The notes below the pieces were generated by a model, which saw only the letters and a program-made list of their open reading frames with translations, did no database searches and was not told the origin of the DNA. From NCBI GenBank assembly GCA_964641175.1, contig CAZXLJ010000127.1, positions 1 to 9,158 of the forward strand: DNA of 9,158 nucleotides, written 5' to 3'. Within the stretch, counting starts at the first letter, position 1. Each line of letters starts with the position of its first letter. Of this stretch, positions 5,924-9,158 are shown piece by piece. This stretch comes from CAYNST01 sp964641175 (lineage in GTDB: Bacteria > Pseudomonadota > Gammaproteobacteria > Pseudomonadales > Cellvibrionaceae). The position numbers and the translations under genes are program-made.

Positions 5924-7228
5924 ATGCCATCCAATACCATCCGCATCCTGCAGAGGGCCTGGCCCATTATCCTGGCCAACGCCTCGGTGCCGCTGCTGGG
6001 TCTGGCCGATGCTGCCATCATGGGGCGCTTCGGCACGACCGCCGAACTGGCGGGTCTGGCGGCCGTCAATTTTATTTTCAATCTGCTGTACTGGAGCTGC
6101 GGCTTTTTGCGCATGGCCACGACAGGCTATGTCGCCCAAGCGTCCGGGCGGGGCGATATGGCGGAAATACAGGCGCTATGCCTGCGCATGTCGGCCATCG
6201 CCGCCGTGATCGGCGCAGTGCTGGTGGCCTCGCAACTGCCTGTCAGCCACATGGTTTTCGCCATCCTGCGAGCCTCGGAAGACGCCGAAGCCCAAGCCAG
6301 AATCTACTTCCACATCCGCATCTGGGGAGCGCCTGCCACCCTGGTCCTGTATGTGGTCATGGGTCTGCTGATCGGGCTGGGGAAAAGCCGGCTGTTGCTG
6401 GCGTTGCAGGTCGGTCTCAACCTGACCAATATCACTCTGGATCTGCTTCTGGTGACGGTGGCAGAACTGGGCCTGGCCGGGGTCGCCGCAGGCACCTTGG
6501 TAACCGAATGGGTTTTTGCCGGGATTGCGATTTTCCTGCTGTTCCATAGTCGTCGCCATCAGCGATCATCACTGGCAGCAGCTTTGGGCAATGCCTTCTC
6601 AAAGGGAGCCCTGCAGACGGTTTTTTTTGCCAACCGCGATCTCTTTATACGGACCTTGTGTCTGTTGCTCGGCTTCGGTTGGTTTCTGCAGCGCAGCGCT
6701 GACTACGGCGACCTGGTGCTGGCCGCCAACCACTTGCTGCTGGCGATCATCTCCTTCAGTGCTTTTTTTCTGGACGGATTCGCGTATGTAGCCGAGGCGG
6801 ACGTGGGCAAAGCGATTGGCACCGGCGACAGGCAGGCATTCCGGCAAAGCGTCCGTACGACCACAGTCTGCGCGGTGGTGTGTGGTCTTCTGCTGGCTGC
6901 CAGCATTTTCCTGTTCGGCGACCTCGTGTTGTCCGGGCTCACGACCATTGCGCCTGTCCACGCCAGTGCGACAGCGCTGCTCCCGCTGGCGTGTCTGTAC
7001 ATTGCCTTTTCCGCCGCCGCCTTCCAGCTAGACGGAATTTTCATCGGCGCGCTGGAACATCGCGCACTGCGCAATGCGTCGATCGGTTCGATGGTCTTTT
7101 TTGTGGCCTGCAGTCTGGCTCTGGAGACTCAGGGCGAAACCGGACTCTGGCTGGCATTCTGCGCATACGTCCTGGCCCGAGCCCTCGGTCTGTTGTGGGC
7201 TTACCCCGCTATTGGCCGGCATTTTTGA
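5924..7228 (+). CDS. dinF: DinF-like MATE family efflux transporter
   Basis: 434 residues, strongly hydrophobic throughout, consistent with the usual twelve membrane helices of MATE antiporters, which export cationic or other organic compounds in exchange for protons or sodium across the inner membrane. DinF-branch signatures are visible: W13-P-I-I in helix 1 followed by SVPLLGLADAAIMG with acidic D29, GFLRMATTGYVAQASG after helix 2, NRDLFIRTL in the middle, DGFAYVAEADVGKAIG, and LDGIFIGA near the C-terminus. These follow E. coli DinF in order. Unlike E. coli, the gene is not next to lexA, and I see no CTGT-N8-ACAG SOS box upstream. It begins 158 bases after the kinase stop on the same strand; that gap has no convincing terminator, so read-through is possible. 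No clear Shine-Dalgarno sequence precedes the ATG. The substrate is unknown. Confidence 0.9.
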   Translation: MPSNTIRILQRAWPIILANASVPLLGLADAAIMGRFGTTAELAGLAAVNFIFNLLYWSCGFLRMATTGYVAQASGRGDMAEIQALCLRMSAIAAVIGAVLVASQLPVSHMVFAILRASEDAEAQARIYFHIRIWGAPATLVLYVVMGLLIGLGKSRLLLALQVGLNLTNITLDLLLVTVAELGLAGVAAGTLVTEWVFAGIAIFLLFHSRRHQRSSLAAALGNAFSKGALQTVFFANRDLFIRTLCLLLGFGWFLQRSADYGDLVLAANHLLLAIISFSAFFLDGFAYVAEADVGKAIGTGDRQAFRQSVRTTTVCAVVCGLLLAASIFLFGDLVLSGLTTIAPVHASATALLPLACLYIAFSAAAFQLDGIFIGALEHRALRNASIGSMVFFVACSLALETQGETGLWLAFCAYVLARALGLLWAYPAIGRHF

Positions 7229-7421
7229 GGCGCCTGTCTTAACTGGGAAAATTTTCAGCGTGCCGAGTGAACCAGTTATCAGTTGAAAACGGCATAGAAC
7301 CGGTAGAGTATCCACAAAATTGGTTTAAAAATGAGCTGTTTAGTTCCAATCAAGTCCGATGGCGCCAAAGAGCTAATAACCAGTTATAACCCGGGCTGCG
7401 ACAGAAGAAAAATTGAACAAT

Positions 7422-7451
7422 TTGTCATTATCAAGAACTTCCGCGTCTAAG
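7422..7451 (+). promoter_or_regulatory. Weak candidate sigma-70 promoter for the protease
   Basis: TTGTCA at 7422-7427 matches the -35 consensus in five of six bases. TCTAAG at 7446-7451 matches -10 in four of six, spacing 18. The implied transcription start falls just before the palindrome at 7462-7474. This is a by-eye match only. Confidence 0.25.
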
Positions 7452-7461
7452 CCGATCCCGA

Positions 7462-7474
7462 TTTAGTTACTAAA
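7462..7474. promoter_or_regulatory. Palindrome TTTAGT-T-ACTAAA, candidate operator
   Basis: A perfect 13-base palindrome (six-base arms, one central base) 75 bases before the protease ATG and just downstream of the candidate promoter. The place suits a repressor site. The motif is not one I can assign to a named regulator. Confidence 0.35.
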
Positions 7475-7549
7475 CTTACTTTGGCAGGCGAAGTATGGCG
7501 TCTCGACTGTAACTTTCTCCGGGTTTTAATAATTTTTTGCGGTCTTTTG

Positions 7550-8233
7550 ATGAATAAGTTGTTGCCTTTACTAGTTTCTACCCTGCTTGTCGCTTTCGGC
7601 CAAATATCTCCGAGCCATGCACAGGAACCTGTCGCGGCCCGCTGCGAACTTCCCGATCCGGCCACCCGAGAATCGATAGTGCATATCAAGGCTAGCCGCG
7701 GCAGTACCGCCAGCGGAGTCGTCATCGCCCAGGACAGGGTGCTGACCGTTGCCCATGCCGTCGATCCGAACTCCAAGCTGGCCATCAACATCCAGGGCGC
7801 TTTTGTTGAAGCCGAGCTGATCGCCATTGATGAAACCACTGATCTGGCTTTGCTGGCTGTGCCCACGGGTTCACTCAAGATCATTCCTCTGAGTGCCGAA
7901 CCCTTGCGGGTGGAAGAGCCGGTGTGGGCACTGGGATATCCGCTGGCAAAAAAATTGCGCCTGTCGCTGGGTCTTTACCAAAGTATTTACAACGGGCGCC
8001 TGTACACCAGCACGCACGTTAACAGCGGCGTTTCGGGTGGCGGACTGTTACGCTGCGATGCCGGGCAATTTGTACTGGCCGGTGTGGTCCACGGCTTCGT
8101 CGCTCAGGTCAAGAACCAGCAGTACATCAATATCGGGGATTCAACTTCCGTTCCTGCCGCTACCATCCAGCGATTCCTCGCCGGGTCTCAGCAGCAACTG
8201 GTTATGACTCATACCGAGACATCTGTTCACTAA
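7550..8233 (+). CDS. Exported trypsin-like serine protease (single domain)
   Basis: 227 residues from ATG at 7550. Residues 1-24 are a signal peptide (MNKLLPLLV, hydrophobic core, S22-H-A24 before Q25), so the protein is periplasmic or secreted. The chymotrypsin-fold triad is readable: H69 in LTVAHAVD, D98 in ETTDLALL, S162 in SGVSGGGLL, the last differing from the usual GNSGGPL. SGVV at 55-58 is the typical strand before the histidine. Two cysteines, C32 and C169, could form a disulfide. It ends soon after the protease domain with no PDZ domain, so it is not a full HtrA/Deg protein; the target is unknown. A longer frame from TTG at 7481 would add 23 residues in front of the signal peptide; I reject it because the inner ATG begins a complete signal sequence. 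No good Shine-Dalgarno site is visible at either start. An intrinsic terminator follows 24 bases after the stop. Confidence 0.87.
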   Translation: MNKLLPLLVSTLLVAFGQISPSHAQEPVAARCELPDPATRESIVHIKASRGSTASGVVIAQDRVLTVAHAVDPNSKLAINIQGAFVEAELIAIDETTDLALLAVPTGSLKIIPLSAEPLRVEEPVWALGYPLAKKLRLSLGLYQSIYNGRLYTSTHVNSGVSGGGLLRCDAGQFVLAGVVHGFVAQVKNQQYINIGDSTSVPAATIQRFLAGSQQQLVMTHTETSVH

Positions 8234-8257
8234 CGTCGCCCGCTATCAGAATCAGAC

Positions 8258-8283
8258 AACGGCCCTATCGGGCCGTTTTTTTT
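8258..8283 (+). terminator. Rho-independent terminator of the protease gene
   Basis: Perfect eight-base stem AACGGCCC/GGGCCGTT around the loop TATC, followed by eight T residues (8276-8283, the first two also in the stem). It ends the protease transcript before the lipocalin gene, which therefore needs its own promoter. Confidence 0.93.
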
Positions 8284-8361
8284 ACCTGCTGACCATCCCC
8301 AGCGACACCCGCCTGGTCCACTCCCGTCCCGCGTCCGTAACTTCTCGCAACAATCTCTTTC

Positions 8362-8365
8362 GGAG
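8362..8365 (+). promoter_or_regulatory. Shine-Dalgarno site supporting the GTG start of the lipocalin
   Basis: GGAG seven bases before GTG at 8373. With the lipoprotein signal that follows, it decides the start; no ATG lies between this GTG and the lipobox. Confidence 0.65.
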
Positions 8366-8372
8366 CTGATTC

Positions 8373-8921
8373 GTGGCATCTCTTGGCGGCGCAATATCCA
8401 GATACTCCAGTGCTTTAGTTCTGAGCTTCGCCCTGACGGGCTGTACCGGCGTTCCCAAAGGGATAGAACCGGTGAGCAATTTCCAGCTTGAACCCTATCT
8501 CGGCACCTGGTACGAAATCGCCCGGCTGGACCACGGCTTCGAAGAGGGTCTGAGCAGAGTGTCCGCCACGTATCGCACGCGGGACGATGGCGGTATCGAC
8601 GTCATCAACCGGGGCTACCTGGAGGAGGAACAAAAATGGCAGGAAGCGGTTGGTAAAGGTTATTTTCAGAAGGATGCTGACACCGGCCTGTTGAAGGTGT
8701 CGTTTTTCGGCCCTTTTTACGGGAGTTATGTCATTTTTGAACTGGACACGGATTACCAGTACGCATTCGTGACGGGTCAATCCAAAAATTACTTATGGCT
8801 GCTTGCACGAACGCCGACAATTTCTCCAGCGCTGCGTGAAAAATTCCTGCGTACCACAAAACAGCTGGGATACCGTACCCAGGATTTGATCTGGGTACAG
8901 CAACAGCCTGCGGAAGAGTAA
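8373..8921 (+). CDS. blc: Outer-membrane lipocalin lipoprotein (Blc type)
   Basis: 182 residues, GTG start. The signal ends in lipobox L21-T22-G23-C24; threonine at +2 (no Asp) predicts sorting to the outer membrane. The lipocalin fold signature is clear: Y42-L-G-T-W46-Y-E-I-A-R, followed by the A-T-Y strand (SATYRTRDDGGIDVINRGY), then KVSFFGPFYGSYVIFELD, YAFVTGQSKNYLWLLARTPTIS and a C-terminal helix with LGYRTQDLIWV. Length agrees with E. coli Blc (177 residues). The family binds lysophospholipids or fatty acids in an eight-stranded barrel and is linked to membrane maintenance or stress. It stands alone: a terminator separates it from the upstream protease and the next gene runs towards it, with 13 bases between the stops. 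A promoter in 8284-8360 is required but I could not identify one. Confidence 0.94.
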   Translation: MASLGGAISRYSSALVLSFALTGCTGVPKGIEPVSNFQLEPYLGTWYEIARLDHGFEEGLSRVSATYRTRDDGGIDVINRGYLEEEQKWQEAVGKGYFQKDADTGLLKVSFFGPFYGSYVIFELDTDYQYAFVTGQSKNYLWLLARTPTISPALREKFLRTTKQLGYRTQDLIWVQQQPAEE

Positions 8922-8934
8922 ATGCCTTGGCGAA

Positions 8935-9096
8935 TCAGGCCTTGCGGTAGTTCCGACGATCGTTCTTGCGCCGGTCCTGACGCACTTCTTCCGGAACGCC
9001 GCAATCTTCCCGGCGCCGGTCCGGAGTTTGCCGTTCTTCGAGAACTTCTTCGATCTGAGCGAAAAACATCGGTTTAACTTCTTTCTTCTCGTTCAT
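8935..9096 (-). CDS. Small highly charged protein with Asp-Arg-Arg repeats, unknown function
   Basis: A 53-residue frame on the minus strand, ATG at 9096, TGA at 8935-8937. The N-terminal half has an acidic helix-like stretch (FFAQIEEVLEER, 11-22); the C-terminal half is rich in basic clusters, with DRRRED at 26-31 and DRRKNDRR at 41-48, separated by CGVPEEVRQ. No signal peptide or membrane segment is present, so it should be cytoplasmic. Arginine-rich clusters could bind nucleic acid or acidic partners; that is speculation and I recognise no family. AGAGAG lies eight bases before the ATG and a TATACT -10-like hexamer 33 bases upstream. An in-frame GTG two codons earlier is an alternative start. 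The gene converges on the lipocalin gene without overlap, filling an otherwise empty stretch, which favours it being real. Confidence 0.6.
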   Translation of the reverse strand: MNEKKEVKPMFFAQIEEVLEERQTPDRRREDCGVPEEVRQDRRKNDRRNYRKA

Positions 9097-9120
9097 CTCC
9101 ACTACTCTCTTTTTTTTCTG

Positions 9121-9135
9121 CTCTCGGAGAGTATA
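9121..9135 (-). promoter_or_regulatory. Candidate promoter -10 and adjoining palindrome for the small charged protein
   Basis: On the minus strand TATACT (9130-9135) matches the -10 consensus in five of six bases. Overlapping its downstream edge is CTCTC-C-GAGAG (9121-9131), an 11-base palindrome covering the expected transcription start. The position 17 bases upstream (CTAGCG at the window edge) is a poor -35. A second inverted repeat, GCCTC-GCA-GAGGC, is at 9141-9153. Confidence 0.4.
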
Positions 9136-9158
9136 GTCCAGCCTCGCAGAGGCGCTAG

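Larger units (their letters stand above)
7229..7549. other. Intergenic gap with short repeats and palindromes
   Basis: 321 bases, more AT-rich than the flanking genes, without a credible reading frame. AACCAGTTAT occurs at 7270-7279 and 7378-7387; an inverted TAACTGG at 7240-7246 pairs with CCAGTTA at 7272-7278. The second copy sits in a palindrome ATAAC-CA-GTTAT (7376-7387). GAAAATTTTC (7247-7256) and TTTAGT-T-ACTAAA (7462-7474) are also palindromic. None is followed by a proper T-run, so no clear terminator for the MATE gene is seen. The region probably holds the protease promoter. Confidence 0.55.

Noticed and set aside
5524..6120. Minus-strand 198-residue frame spanning the end of the kinase and start of the MATE gene
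   Set aside because: Covers parts of two well-supported plus-strand genes and shows no recognisable domain.
7481..7549. N-terminal extension of the protease from TTG at 7481
   Set aside because: It would place 23 residues ahead of a complete signal peptide that begins at the ATG at 7550, and no ribosome site supports it.

Overview
The window reads as chromosomal DNA of a Gram-negative gammaproteobacterium. Evidence: a lipoprotein signal with lipobox, serine-only linkers of the kind known from Cellvibrionaceae-type polysaccharide degraders (Saccharophagus, Cellvibrio, Teredinibacter), a Blc-type outer-membrane lipocalin and a DinF-type MATE transporter. The family assignment is inference from protein style; no rRNA or other phylogenetic marker is present.

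Layout. (1) 1-882, minus strand: the 5' part of a large secreted lipoprotein gene that runs off the left edge. It encodes a lipobox, a serine-rich spacer, a malectin-like carbohydrate-binding domain and then 67 uninterrupted serines; whatever lies beyond (probably a catalytic or binding domain) is outside the window. (2) 883-1331: divergent intergenic region with several inverted repeats. (3) 1332-1715, plus: small exported protein of unknown function. (4) 1938-5765, plus: a 1275-residue hybrid sensor histidine kinase with 14 visible periplasmic propeller blades, a Y_Y_Y domain, one transmembrane helix, HisKA, HATPase_c and a C-terminal receiver. (5) 5924-7228, plus: DinF-like MATE transporter. 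(6) 7229-7549: gap with palindromes and a weak candidate promoter. (7) 7550-8233, plus: exported single-domain trypsin-like serine protease closed by a strong intrinsic terminator at 8258-8283. (8) 8373-8921, plus, GTG start: outer-membrane lipocalin lipoprotein. (9) 8935-9096, minus, convergent: a 53-residue charged protein with Asp-Arg-Arg repeats.

How they may work together. The left half resembles a glycan-response locus: a surface lipoprotein with a malectin domain, a small exported protein, and a two-propeller hybrid kinase of the type that senses oligosaccharides in the periplasm. Two short words are shared between the intergenic regions of this half. GCGGTTTACCG lies upstream of both the lipoprotein gene and the kinase gene, in the same orientation relative to each and at a similar distance. 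GAGTGTAATTAA occurs upstream of both plus-strand genes. This is the main unexplained signal in the window. The right half (transporter, protease, lipocalin, small protein) looks like ordinary envelope housekeeping with separate transcription units.
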